Source: JBQTIU01 sp052387815
GTDB taxonomy: Bacteria > Pseudomonadota > Alphaproteobacteria > CACIAM-22H2
Assembly: GCA_052387815.1 (NCBI GenBank)
Contig: JBQTIU010000066.1
Coordinates: 1 to 26,216, forward strand
Reading direction: 5' to 3'
Length of the DNA stretch: 26,216 nucleotides
Position 1 is the first letter of the stretch. The number at the start of each line of letters is the position of its first letter. This document shows positions 1 to 6,718 of this stretch, piece by piece. Made by a program: the position numbers and the translations under genes. Below the pieces are notes generated by a model. It saw only the letters and a program-made list of their open reading frames with translations, was not told the origin of the DNA and searched no databases.

Positions 1-138
1 GCAGGCCCTCGGCGACCAGCTGCGAGATGCGGCCCTTGGTCAGGCCGACGCGGGCGCCTAGTGGCTTCTTCTGTCGTCTGGTGGCGGTCGGTGACAGGCG
101 GTCTCGCCAAAAGACGTTGTAAAAACAGCGACATAACA
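1..138 (-). CDS. Partial helix-turn-helix protein, phage terminase small-subunit/Nu1-like (runs off left edge)
   Basis: Reading leftward from an ATG at 138, the frame stays open for 46 codons to the window edge. Its last part, about positions 62 to 1, gives GARVGLTKGRISQLVAEGL. This has the spacing of a helix-turn-helix in which the second helix (KGRISQLVAEG) recognises DNA, as in phage DNA-packaging Nu1/terminase small subunits and some MerR-like regulators. No convincing ribosome binding site precedes the ATG, so the true start may lie further in, near the basic TRRQKKP stretch. The rest lies outside the window. The gene sits just to the left of the tRNA-fMet scar, on the side where an integrated element would be expected. 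A different HTH family is possible. Confidence 0.4.
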
Positions 139-194
139 TGATGATGCCAGAAACGTGTCAACAATCAAGGCCCTAGATATTGAGCAAAATCTGT

Positions 195-239
195 CTCATA
201 ACCTGAAGGTCAGAGGTTCAAATCCTCTCCCCGCAACCA
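195..239 (+). tRNA. 3' half of tRNA-fMet (att-type scar, not a functional tRNA)
   Basis: The stretch reads as the 3' half of an initiator tRNA. It has the anticodon loop CTCATAA (CAT anticodon, 195-201), the stem strand CCTGA, variable loop AGGTC and a T-arm AGAGG-TTCAAAT-CCTCT with perfect 5-bp pairing. The acceptor strand CCCCGCA, discriminator A and encoded CCA (237-239) follow. Upstream, where TCAGG should pair with CCTGA, the sequence is TCTGT, and no D-arm or 5' acceptor strand exists. Integrases that target tRNA genes leave exactly such a 3' copy at the far end of the inserted element. The element would then lie to the left and the original chromosome would resume at about 240. No function as a tRNA is expected. 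Confidence 0.85.
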
Positions 240-242
240 AAA

Positions 243-275
243 TAACGGCGCTAGGTCAAAGACTTAGCGCCGTTA
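243..275 (+). terminator. Long hairpin behind the tRNA-fMet scar, probable old tRNA terminator
   Basis: The arm TAACGGCGCTAGGTC (243-257) pairs with GACTTAGCGCCGTTA (261-275). This gives a 15-bp stem with one G-T wobble and a 3-nt AAA loop. The following bases, ACGCTTTTG, contain only a short T run. The position 3 nt after the CCA end fits the terminator of the original tRNA gene. Confidence 0.6.
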
Positions 276-523
276 CGCTTTTGCGCCCCGTGTTGCAACG
301 GAACGCAACGCGAAACCGCGACATTCCAAACGGTTGCAGCCGGTGACGACGATTCCCTGCAACACGGATGTGACACGGGGGCGGTACGATGTTCAGTGAG
401 CCAATATCTGCGGATTGAACTAAACCGCTTGCGCGGTATTGGGAGCGTTGCCTTGGCGTGAGAGCGCTCCTGTCTGGCAGGATTGCGGTGTGGAAGCCCA
501 ATCTAGCAGACAGGAGAACCCCG
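276..523. other. Intergenic stretch ahead of the integrase fragment
   Basis: No coding region is convincing in these 248 bases. The only structure seen is a 10-bp inverted repeat at its right end (467-476 with 507-516). The bases before that hold no recognised gene, repeat or insertion-sequence end. Confidence 0.5.
467..516 (+). promoter_or_regulatory. Inverted repeat whose right arm contains the ribosome binding site of the integrase fragment
   Basis: CTCCTGTCTG (467-476) is the exact reverse complement of CAGACAGGAG (507-516), with 30 nt between. The right arm includes AGGAG (512-516), placed 7 nt before the ATG at 524. If transcribed, the hairpin would hide this ribosome binding site. It could equally be part of the transposon's sequence organisation. 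No further evidence is visible. Confidence 0.4.
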
Positions 524-797
524 ATGGCCGAGATGAGCCCTCTACGCCAGCGCATGATCGAGGACATGACGGTCCGCAATCTGTCGCCGGCGACGCAGCG
601 ATCTTACGTCCACGCGGTGGTGAAGTTCAGCCGGTATTTTGGCTGCTCGCCGGACAAGCTCGGGCTTGAGGCGGTGCGCGCCTTCCAAGTGCATCTGGTG
701 TCCGGCGGCATCTCGTGGCCGACGCTCAACCAGACGGTCTGTGCGCTGCGCTTCTTCTACGGCGTGACGCTGGGTCAGCCGGAGATGCCGGAGCGCC
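524..797 (+). pseudogene. Tyrosine-type integrase, N-terminal fragment (IS91-associated type)
   Basis: ATG 524 follows AGGAG by 7 nt. The first 91 codons read as the N-terminal SAM-like (core-binding) domain of phage-type integrases: MIEDMTVRNLSPATQRSY, then KFSRYFG and a LNQTVCALRFFYGVTLG helix. This wording is characteristic of the integrases carried with IS91-family elements. The homology ends near codon 91 (PEMPER), and the frame continues into unrelated DNA. The catalytic domain with the Arg-His-Arg-Tyr residues is missing, so no recombinase activity is expected. The frame stays open by chance to 2419 through a nuclease fragment, the hic genes in antisense and part of a helicase. A prediction of one 653-residue protein here would be an artefact. 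Confidence 0.8.
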
Positions 798-1247
798 ATG
801 TACGTCGCCGTCTGCAAGGACACCGACGAGATCCACGTCGAGCGCGTTCCCGCCGACCGCGAGGAAGGCGACCGCCTGCTCGCGAAGGCCGACCGGGTCA
901 TTCGTGCTCAGCATCCGCCGGCTCGCATCTCCGACGATCCCGCCTGGTGGCAGTGCCGGTCCTGCGAGCACCACCGGGTCTGCCACGCGGGCGCCGCGGC
1001 CGAGGTCACCTGCCGGAGCTGCCTGCACGCAACGCCGGTGGAAGGCGGCTGGCATTGCAAGCGCTTCGACCGGGCGCTCTCGCCGACCGAGCAGCGCCGG
1101 GCCTGCGAGCGCCACCTCTACATCCCCGACCTCGTGCCGGGGGAGGTGGCGGACGCCGGCGACGACTGGGTCGAGTACCGCATCCGCGGCCTCGGCCGCT
1201 GGCGGGATACGGGAGCGGACAAGGCCTCTTGCGGAGGGGCACGATGA
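798..1247 (+). pseudogene. C-terminal part of a phage-type PD-(D/E)XK exonuclease (Cas4/RecB-like)
   Basis: The reading MYVAVCKDTDEIHVERV, followed by paired cysteine motifs CRSCEHHRVC and CRSC and a later ACERHLYIP, matches the C-terminal end of Cas4/RecB-like nucleases found in alphaproteobacterial prophages. In those proteins the cysteines probably hold an Fe-S cluster or metal. The nuclease core (Asp, Glu-x-Lys) that should precede this is absent because the integrase fragment abuts at about 797. The Met at 798 is therefore probably an internal residue rather than the real start. The stop (1245-1247) overlaps a following ATG in a TGATGA arrangement typical of coupled phage genes, but that next frame is lost after about four codons. 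Confidence 0.6.
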
Positions 1248-1255
1248 TCAAGCGG

Positions 1256-1690
1256 TCAGGCCGCGTCGACGCTCACCACCAGCCGCCGGCCGAGCGCCGC
1301 GAGCCCGGCTTCGAGCCGGGCCATCTTCGTCTTGTGGCGAGGATCGATCATGCGCCGGACCTCGGTCTCGGCGACGCCGAGACGCTTGGCGAGCGCCACG
1401 TTGCTCGTGCCGGTCTCGCGCAGCGCCATGTAGAGCGCGATCTTCGCCGCCATCACGGCGCCCGGCAGGATCCGGGGCCGCCCGCGGGGGGGCGAGGGGA
1501 AGCGGATGTCACGCCGCGCCTCCATCAGGACCGCGATCGCTTCCTCCACGGCGTCGGACGCCTCCGCCAGCGCCTCGGCCCGGGTTGCGCCATCGGTCAC
1601 GCAGCCGGGCAGATCCGGAACGCGGGCGACGACACGGCCGTCCTCGTCGGTTTCGAGCTCGACCGCAAAGGCGAGACGGTTCGGGTGCAT
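1256..1690 (-). CDS. hicB: HicB-family antitoxin with C-terminal helix-turn-helix
   Basis: This 144-residue protein has an N-terminal HicB fold (residues about 5-60: FAVELETDEDGRVVARVPDLPGC, cited here by its key DLPGC motif). The family's usual GATRAEALAEASDAVEEAI helix follows. The C-terminal third (ALAKRLGVAETEVRRMID) is a helix-turn-helix of the kind that lets HicB repress its own operon. It neutralises the HicA mRNA-cleaving toxin. ATG 1690 lies 7 nt after AAGGAGG, and the gene begins 12 nt after the hicA stop, so the two are one transcript in the order toxin then antitoxin. No truncation or frameshift is visible, unlike all neighbours up to 4.3 kb. Confidence 0.85.
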   Translation of the reverse strand: MHPNRLAFAVELETDEDGRVVARVPDLPGCVTDGATRAEALAEASDAVEEAIAVLMEARRDIRFPSPPRGRPRILPGAVMAAKIALYMALRETGTSNVALAKRLGVAETEVRRMIDPRHKTKMARLEAGLAALGRRLVVSVDAA

Positions 1691-1702
1691 GCCTGCCTCC
1701 TT

Positions 1703-1915
1703 TCAAAACTCCTCGGGATCGACCCCGAGATTGCTCAGCATCGCGCGGAGCAGCCCCTTGCCGAGTTCCTTCCTGCGGTCCTTCAGCACGGTGTACCGCT
1801 CGCCCAGGTACACCGTGGCATGGCTGCCCTTGCCGCGCTTCTCGTCCAGCCGAACGTCCAGGCCTCGCGATCGGCCGTACCGCTTGAGCCGGTGCAGGAA
1901 CTCGCTGCCCTTCAC
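1703..1915 (-). CDS. hicA: HicA-family mRNA interferase toxin
   Basis: This 70-residue protein reads from GTG 1915, which has GGGGAG 7 nt upstream. It shows the compact double-stranded-RNA-binding-like HicA layout: VKGSEFLHRLKRYG at the N-terminus, then KGSHATVY, whose His (residue 32) is the conserved catalytic residue, and a C-terminal helix with LGKGLLRAMLSNLG. HicA cleaves mRNA when not bound by HicB. The hicB gene follows directly. The longer open frame upstream of GTG 1915 does not resemble the family and overlaps the start of the divergent helicase pseudogene. The pair looks complete and possibly still active, which could stabilise this decayed island. Confidence 0.85.
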   Translation of the reverse strand: MKGSEFLHRLKRYGRSRGLDVRLDEKRGKGSHATVYLGERYTVLKDRRKELGKGLLRAMLSNLGVDPEEF

Positions 1916-2015
1916 GAGACCGCTCCCCGGCCCATCGGGGAGGATCGAACAATTTTGTTCGAGGCGCAAGCGAAATCCCGAAGCCTCGGACGCTGGGCCC
2001 GGGAAGGACCTCGCC

Positions 2016-2712
2016 ATGATGGTGCTCGCCCCTACCAGCGTTCGGCCATCGGCGCGATCTACGACTACTTCGGCCGCAAGTCCGGCCATCCTCTCGTGGT
2101 GATGCCAACGGCCTCCGGGAAGAGCCTCGTGCTTTCCGCCTTCGTCAAGGAAGCACGGGAGCAGTGGCCCGACCAGCGCATCCTCATCGTCACCCACGTG
2201 CGCGAGCTGGTCGCCCAGAACTTCGGCGAGATGATGCGGCTGTGGCCCGAGGCTCCGGCCGGCATCTATTCCGCCGGCCTCGACAAGCGCGACCTCGGCG
2301 CCCGTATCCTCTTCGCCGGCATCCAGTCGATCCACCGCAAGGCCTACGGCGTCCAGCAGGCCGACCTCGTGCTGGTGGACGAAGCGCACCTCATATCCCG
2401 CACCTCCGACACCATGTAATGTACCGGCGCTTCGTCGAGGACCTCGCCGAGATCAACCCCCACCTCAAGGTCATCGGACTCACCGCCACGCCCTACCGGC
2501 TCGACAGCGGCATGCTGCACCGGGGCGAGGACGCGCTCTTCACCGACATCGCCTCGAGGTCCCGGTGCGCGATCTCGTCGACCAGGGCTATCTCGCGCCG
2601 CTCGTCAGCAAGGCGGCGGTCACCCGGCTCGACGTCGCCGGCGTCGGCACCCGGGGCGGGGAGTTCATCCAGAGCCAGCTCCAGGCCGCCGTCGACAAGG
2701 ACCCGATCACCC
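2016..2712 (+). pseudogene. DEAD/DEAH-box helicase of phage type, three frameshifts and truncated
   Basis: A superfamily 2 helicase can be followed across frames. ATG 2016, with GGAAGGA upstream, gives MMVL, then one base seems lost at about 2025 before RPYQRSAIGAIYDYF. Walker A is MPTASGKS, motif II is VDEAH and motif III-like is GLTATPYR. At 2414-2423 the string ATGTA is present twice in tandem, adding 5 bases and a stop where relatives read DTMYRRF. A further single-base loss near 2555 separates FTDIAS from EVPVRDLVDQGYLAPLV. The similarity ends near 2712 (DKDPIT), so the second RecA domain is missing. The gene is dead. Relatives are found in prophage replication modules, in keeping with the nuclease fragment upstream. 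Confidence 0.8.
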
Positions 2713-2817
2713 GGCGGATGGACGTCCACATGCCGCCGATTCTCGCGCGGCGGCGAATCGCTGGCTATTCCGAGAGTTTGGGAAAGATTGCGGAGGAGCG
2801 GTAGGAAACGTCGCGGA

Positions 2818-2846
2818 TTGTAAACTGAGCGGTGACGGGTTACAAT
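2818..2846 (+). promoter_or_regulatory. Sigma-70-like promoter of the higB fragment
   Basis: TTGTAA (2818-2823), a 17-nt spacer and TACAAT (2841-2846) form a good promoter. Transcription would start near 2853, at or next to the ATG of the toxin reading frame at 2854, suggesting a leaderless or near-leaderless message. An alternative ATG at 2845 would lie inside the -10 element and is unlikely. Confidence 0.55.
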
Positions 2847-2853
2847 GGTGCCG

Positions 2854-2948
2854 ATGATCGTCAGCTTCCGCCACAAGGGCCTCAAACTCCTGTTCGAGAA
2901 GGGGGACCGGCGGAGGGTGCTGCCGGACTATGCGGACAAGGTCGAGCG
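2854..2948 (+). pseudogene. higB: HigB/RelE-type toxin, N-terminal fragment
   Basis: MIVSFRHKGLKLLFEKGDRR, followed by PDYADKVER, is the hallmark start of proteobacterial HigB toxins, which cut mRNA on the ribosome and are usually about 90 residues long. After about 32 codons the similarity stops at the junction near 2948. The frame then runs in antisense through the neighbouring receptor gene to a stop at 3075. The catalytic C-terminal half and the following higA antitoxin gene are missing, so no toxin activity is expected, although the promoter looks intact. Confidence 0.75.
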
Positions 2949-3682
2949 CCGGCGATGCCGGCGGACGTCAAGGTCGGCACGCCCGGCAGCTTGTCGGACG
3001 GCGCCTCGGGGAACACCGCCAGCACGCGAATCCGGCCGCCCGGACCGACCTGGGGCAGCACCTCGACCTGGCTGAACACGCCGCTGTCGACGTGGCCGCC
3101 GAGCACGGCGGTCAACAGCCGCGCACCGCCCGAGAAGGGAACGATGTTGAGCCGCGTCCCGGTGGCCTGCGCCACGGCCTGGGCGGCGAGGTGCGTCAGC
3201 GCCCCGGCGCCGGCCGTGCCGACCCCGATCTCGCCGGGCCTCTGCCGGGCGGCGGCCAAGACATCTTGCAGCGTTCGATAGGGCGATGCGGCCGGGACGC
3301 CGAGCACGAACGCCTCCTGGCTGAGGCGCGCCCGGTGCGTGAACTCGGTTGCCGGCACTTTGAGCGCGCCGCGCAACGAGGCGCTGACCAGGAATCCGCC
3401 GCCCATGCCCAGCGTGTACCCGTCCGGGGCCGCCGCGTGCAGGCGCGTCGTGCCGATCGCGCCGCCGGCGCCGGAGATATTTTGCACGGCGATCGGCTGG
3501 CCGAGCTGCTCCTTGAGCGCCTCGGCGAAGGCGCGGGCGACTTGATCGGTGCCGCCGCCCGCATCGAACGGGACGATCAGCCAAATCGGCTTGGCGGGAT
3601 ACCGCTCCTGCGCGCCGGCCCCCGCCACGCCGGCCGCCAGCACGGCTGCGACCACGACCAAGGCCATTCGCCGTGCGATCAT
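2882..3682 (-). pseudogene. TctC/Bug-type tricarboxylate-binding receptor, 3'-truncated
   Basis: ATG 3682 follows GGAGG and starts a signal peptide (MIARRMALVVVAAVLAAG, ending about AGA-QE). The mature part matches extracytoplasmic solute receptors of the Bug/TctC family: YPAKPIWLIVPFDAGGGTD, NISGAGGAIG, PDGYTLGMG, FSGGARLLTAVLGGHVD and LPGVPTL. These periplasmic proteins deliver carboxylates to TctAB-type permeases. The resemblance ends near codon 244, at about 2950, where about 75 C-terminal residues of a normal 320-residue protein are replaced by the antisense of the higB fragment up to a chance stop at 2882. No tctA or tctB genes are nearby. The missing C-terminal lobe segment makes function doubtful. 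Confidence 0.8.
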
Positions 3683-3905
3683 CACACCCTCCGGACTGCG
3701 CCCCCCGTTGCCGACCGGCGGGGGCATCCCGTCGGCGGTTGAGATCGGGCGAGCAAGCATCGATAGGTGAACGTTACGTGACGACGGCGGCGCCGGCAAC
3801 CGCAAACAGGTGAGCGGCCGCTGTGGACAGGGGGCCCAACCGGACCGCTAAGGACGACGGGTGGTCGGAATCGAACGCGTTCATGTGGAGGACGAGTCCT
3901 CGAGG
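3683..3905. other. Divergent gap between receptor and ridA remnants
   Basis: These 223 bases separate two divergent broken genes. Only the GGAGG ribosome binding site of the receptor gene is recognisable at its left end. No clear promoter pair, repeat or small gene was seen. Confidence 0.4.
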
Positions 3906-4305
3906 ATGAAGGCGCACAATCCGCACAGCGTTTGGCAAGTTCCCGAACCATTCCGCACCGTCTATTCGCATGCCTTCGAGGTTTCCGGGGCGAAGCGATC
4001 GCTTTTCATCTCGGGTCAATTCGGCGTCGCTCCGAACGGCAGCCTCGGGTCGGGCTTCGCGGACCAGTGCGAGCAGGCGATGGACTCGTCGAGGCCCTGC
4101 TGCGGGCGGCGGGGATGGAACGGTCGAACATCGTCAAGATCACTTGATTTCCTGACGCGCGCGGATGACTTTCGGACGCTCGGGCAGATCCGGCGGCGGC
4201 GCTGGGCGGGCGACGAGCCGCCGTCGGTGACCGCGATCGTCGTCGCGGCCCTCGCGCGCCCAATACTACCTGCTGGAGATCGAGGTGGGGGCGGCCGCGG
4301 CGTGA
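3906..4305 (+). pseudogene. RidA (YjgF/UK114) family enamine/imine deaminase, frameshifted
   Basis: The family can be read in pieces: VWQVPEPFRTVYSHAFEV and FISGQFGVAPNG from ATG 3906, then in another frame VEALLRAAGMERSNIVKIT (about 4090-4146). Back in the first frame comes FLTRADDFRTLGQIR, ending ALARP, and after a third shift QYYLLEIE to TGA 4303. RidA proteins hydrolyse reactive 2-aminoacrylate-type imines. At least three frame changes (near 4085, 4147 and 4260) and an in-frame stop at 4145 break the gene. The nearly full-length, still recognisable protein suggests recent decay. The next gene, msrB, is intact in the same direction 129 nt on. Confidence 0.75.
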
Positions 4306-4434
4306 GCCGCGCTCGGCCGAGGCCGCCGCAACGGCCGATCGCCCGCCTGGCGCCGCGGCGATCCGCACGCTGCCCCCTTGTGATAGATTTGGGCGATCGC
4401 AGAGAACCTGACCCACGACCGGAGTACTGGCGCG

Positions 4435-4836
4435 ATGACCGAGAAAGTCACCAAATCCGAGGTCGAATGGCAGTCCCTGCTGACCGCCGAGCAGTATCAC
4501 GTCACCCGCGAAAAGGGGACGGAGCGGCCGTTCACGGGGGCGTACTGGGATTGCAAGCTCGCCGGCACCTACCGTTGCATTTGTTGCGGGGCGCCGCTGT
4601 TCACGGCCAAGACCAAGTATGACAGCGGGACCGGCTGGCCGAGCTTTTTCGAACCGATCTCTGCGGACGCCGTCGCCAGCGCGACCGATCGCGCGCTGTC
4701 GATGGTCCGCACCGAGGTCCTGTGCGGGCGCTGCGACGCCCACCTCGGGCATGTCTTCCCCGACGGCCCTCGGCCCACGGGCTTGCGCTACTGCATCAAC
4801 TCCGCCGCGCTCAAGCTGGAACCGGAGACGAAGTAA
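4435..4836 (+). CDS. msrB: Peptide-methionine (R)-S-oxide reductase
   Basis: This complete 133-residue MsrB repairs the R-form of methionine sulfoxide in proteins in the cytoplasm. Two CxxC pairs (Cys48/Cys51 in RCICCGAPLF and Cys97/Cys100 in LCGRCDAHLGHVF) bind the structural zinc. GTGWPSFF lines the substrate pocket. The catalytic cysteine is Cys120 in RYCINSAAL. ATG 4435 has GGAG 10 nt upstream. No msrA lies next to it. It is the first intact housekeeping-type gene after the decayed left part. The DNA directly after its stop is rearranged (aldo/keto reductase copy and IS3 remnant), so the original downstream neighbour is unknown. Confidence 0.95.
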   Translation: MTEKVTKSEVEWQSLLTAEQYHVTREKGTERPFTGAYWDCKLAGTYRCICCGAPLFTAKTKYDSGTGWPSFFEPISADAVASATDRALSMVRTEVLCGRCDAHLGHVFPDGPRPTGLRYCINSAALKLEPETK

Positions 4837-4907
4837 CGGCCGCGGCGAGCCGGGAAGGAGGGCTCGCCCAGCCGGCGGCGCGCGAACTGCTCGCTCGACA
4901 ACCGCCC

Positions 4908-5008
4908 CTGCCGGCCCTCGGCTTCGCCGGGTCGCAGATCGGGAACCTGCACCGTGCGGTGCCGGAAGGCGAGGCGTTGGCCGCTATCGAAGCCGCCTAC
5001 GAGGCCGG
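4908..5008 (+). repeat. 101-bp direct repeat, copy 1 (5' part of the aldo/keto reductase gene)
   Basis: Bases 4908-5008 match 6969-7069 with three differences that I count. Both encode LPALGF(A/G)GSQIGNLHRAVPEG and AAIEAAYEAG. The copy starts and ends abruptly and joins IS3 transposase sequence at 5009. Confidence 0.9.
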
Positions 5009-5254
5009 TGCCGAAGCCAAGGTTGGGATCGGCCGCTACTTCGACCTCTACAACCATCGCCGGCCGCACCAGGCGCTCGGCTACAGCACGCCGTCCCCGG
5101 TGTTCGGCGCGCCCGACCCCTTGGGTATGTGGACGATCCGCGTGCCGCGGACCGGCCGCGCTTGCGCCCTTGTCGCTGCGCAACGCGGGGAAATGCTCGC
5201 CTTCGCCCGCAACCCCACGGGCGCAACCACCAAGCCCGGAGACTCAAATTGTCG
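5009..5254 (+). pseudogene. IS3-family transposase, C-terminal fragment with right end
   Basis: In frame with the preceding repeat copy, the sequence gives RYFDLYNHRRPHQALGYSTP. This is the conserved end of the DDE integrase domain of IS3-family OrfB, lying just after the catalytic Glu. Further on, ATTKPGDSN resembles the extreme C-terminus (IKPGDFNL) seen in the inverted remnant at 6488-6520. The element's right end is therefore near 5254. The N-terminal two thirds of the transposase, OrfA and the left end are absent. A one-base loss in the last codons is likely. Not mobile by itself. Confidence 0.7.
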
Positions 5255-5462
5255 GGATGACAGGAGGAGCAATGACGATACCATGACCTCGAACCCCAGC
5301 CGCAATGCGTGTCGAGACAGCCAATGACAACTGCAGAGTTCCACCTTACCTTGCCTTCCGAGCCGTCCAAACAGACGGGGCCACCTCACCGGCCTTGATG
5401 CAGGGCGGAGGGTCGAAGATAATGCTGCTTGGCGGCGATTCTTGCCGCCGCGGGAGGAAGGC
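5255..5462. other. Leader region between the IS3 end and the aldolase gene
   Basis: This gap holds a promoter (5395-5423) and a GGCGGC/GCCGCC stem (5431-5436 with 5444-5449) just before the ribosome binding site. Nothing else was recognised, and the short frames in it have no family features. Confidence 0.4.
5395..5423 (+). promoter_or_regulatory. Sigma-70-like promoter for the DHDPS-family gene
   Basis: TTGATG (5395-5400), a 17-nt spacer and GATAAT (5418-5423) match the consensus at 4 of 6 and 5 of 6 positions. Transcription would begin near 5430, about 33 nt before ATG 5463, at the foot of the GGCGGC hairpin. Confidence 0.5.
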
Positions 5463-6425
5463 ATGGCCAAGATGAGGGTGAGCGACGTCGCCGTCGCCAC
5501 GGTGCTGCCCTTCACCGAGAGGGGCGAGATCGACTGGTCGAGCTATCGGCGGCTGCTCGATTACTGCGCCACGCCCGACGGCATCTCCGCGGTGTTCGTC
5601 AACGGCCATGCCGGCGAATGCGCTACCCTGTCGCCGCGCGAACAGGTGGAGGTGATCGAGTTCGCGCGCCGCGTCATCGACCCGTCGAAGCTCCTCTTCG
5701 CCGGCATCGTCGCCATGGCGACGCGCGAGGCGATCGCCCGGGCGAAGGACGCCCGGGCCGCGGGCGCCGAAGTGGCCGTGCTCTTCCCGCCGCCTTCGAT
5801 CGCCGCCGGCGGGGCGCGCAATGCCGAGGTGCCGCTCGCCTTCGTCACTGAGGTGATGGAGGCGGTCGACATGAAGCTGTCGATCTTCCAGTACCCGCTC
5901 GCCTCGGGGTGCGGGTACACGACCGAGACCTTGGTCGAGATGGCGCGCCTTCCTGCGGTCATCGCCATCAAGGAAGGCAGTGACACCATCATGGCCTACG
6001 AGGAGACCTGGCGGCAGGTCAAGGCGGCGGCGCCGGACGTGGCGATCCTGCCGTCGAATTTCGACTGGTTCCTCGCCCAGCTCGCGATCGGCGCCGACGG
6101 CATCCTTTCGGGCCTCGCGAGTCTTGCTCCCCACTTCCTCGTCGACCTGTGGCGCGCGACCACGCGCGCAGACCTCCCGGGGATGCGCGCGGCGAGCGAC
6201 CGGCTCTATCCCATCGTGCGCTCGATCTACGGCGCGCCGCCGCGCATGGACATGCACACCCGCATCAAGGTGGCGCTCCGCCATCTCGGAATCATCGACT
6301 GCGCGAGCCCGCGCGGGCCGTTGCTGCCCCTCGCCAAGGACACCGAGGCGCGGATCATCGCCACGGTCGAGGGCGCCGGCCTCGCCCACTTCGCACCGTG
6401 CGCGCCGCGCCGCGCCGCGGGCTAG
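5463..6425 (+). CDS. Dihydrodipicolinate synthase/N-acetylneuraminate lyase family aldolase (copy in IS-flanked segment)
   Basis: This 320-residue class I aldolase of the DapA/NanA family has the Schiff-base Lys170 in VIAIKEGSD, the proton-relay Tyr144 in FQYPLASG, and GHAGE (48-52) at the place where DapA has GTTGE. The His-Ala in that carboxylate-binding loop shows it is not a normal DapA. Family members cleave or form 2-oxo acids with pyruvate as product or partner. ATG 5463 lies right after GGGAGGAAGG. Another ATG three codons on is possible. The gene stands alone, between remnants of inverted IS3-type ends, with its own promoter, so it looks like moved cargo. The exact substrate cannot be told. 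Confidence 0.85.
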   Translation: MAKMRVSDVAVATVLPFTERGEIDWSSYRRLLDYCATPDGISAVFVNGHAGECATLSPREQVEVIEFARRVIDPSKLLFAGIVAMATREAIARAKDARAAGAEVAVLFPPPSIAAGGARNAEVPLAFVTEVMEAVDMKLSIFQYPLASGCGYTTETLVEMARLPAVIAIKEGSDTIMAYEETWRQVKAAAPDVAILPSNFDWFLAQLAIGADGILSGLASLAPHFLVDLWRATTRADLPGMRAASDRLYPIVRSIYGAPPRMDMHTRIKVALRHLGIIDCASPRGPLLPLAKDTEARIIATVEGAGLAHFAPCAPRRAAG

Positions 6426-6487
6426 CGCCTCCGGGACCGTAGACATCGGGGAATGGGCGCGTTCGGACTGCCGAACAGCGCTGTCCG

Positions 6488-6520
6488 TCACAAGTTGAAA
6501 TCCCCGGGTTTTATGGCGCC
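6488..6520 (-). mobile_element. Inverted IS3-type right-end remnant
   Basis: Read on the minus strand, the bases encode RGAIKPGDFNL and a stop. They resemble 5220-5254 on the plus strand: both hold AARCCCGGRGA followed by a TCAA-TTGT block. The two ends point toward each other and enclose the aldolase gene at 5463-6425. Only about 33 bases are recognisable here. The DNA further right (6521-6718) is not clearly transposase. Confidence 0.5.
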
Positions 6521-6718
6521 TCGACTGTGCGGGTCACGTAGCACATGTGTCATCCGGTACGCTCGGGCCCTGTTCGAGGAGGGCGCGGATGCGGCGGGTG
6601 ACGGCGGCGGGCTCGGCGCCATGCTTGGTCTGGCCGATGCGTAAGTCCACACCGTCCGGCATGCAGACGCCCCGGGCCGTGTTGGGCCAGCCATGCTGCC
6701 AGCCCGGACAAAAGAGCG
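6521..6718. other. Unassigned stretch between IS end and acyl-CoA synthetase fragment
   Basis: An open frame exists on the minus strand (6534-6725, with the phrase CMPDGVDLRIGQTKHGAEP). I recognise no family in it, and it has no ribosome binding site. It is probably the remainder of an inserted element or of a deleted gene. Confidence 0.3.

Noticed and set aside
458..2419. A single 653-residue plus-strand protein
   Set aside because: It is a chance frame that passes through an integrase fragment, a nuclease fragment in the wrong frame, antisense of hicB and hicA and then part of a helicase. No family spans it.
2718..2804. A small protein from ATG 2718 before the higB promoter
   Set aside because: It is in frame with the truncated helicase only by chance, has no ribosome binding site, and no family was recognised.
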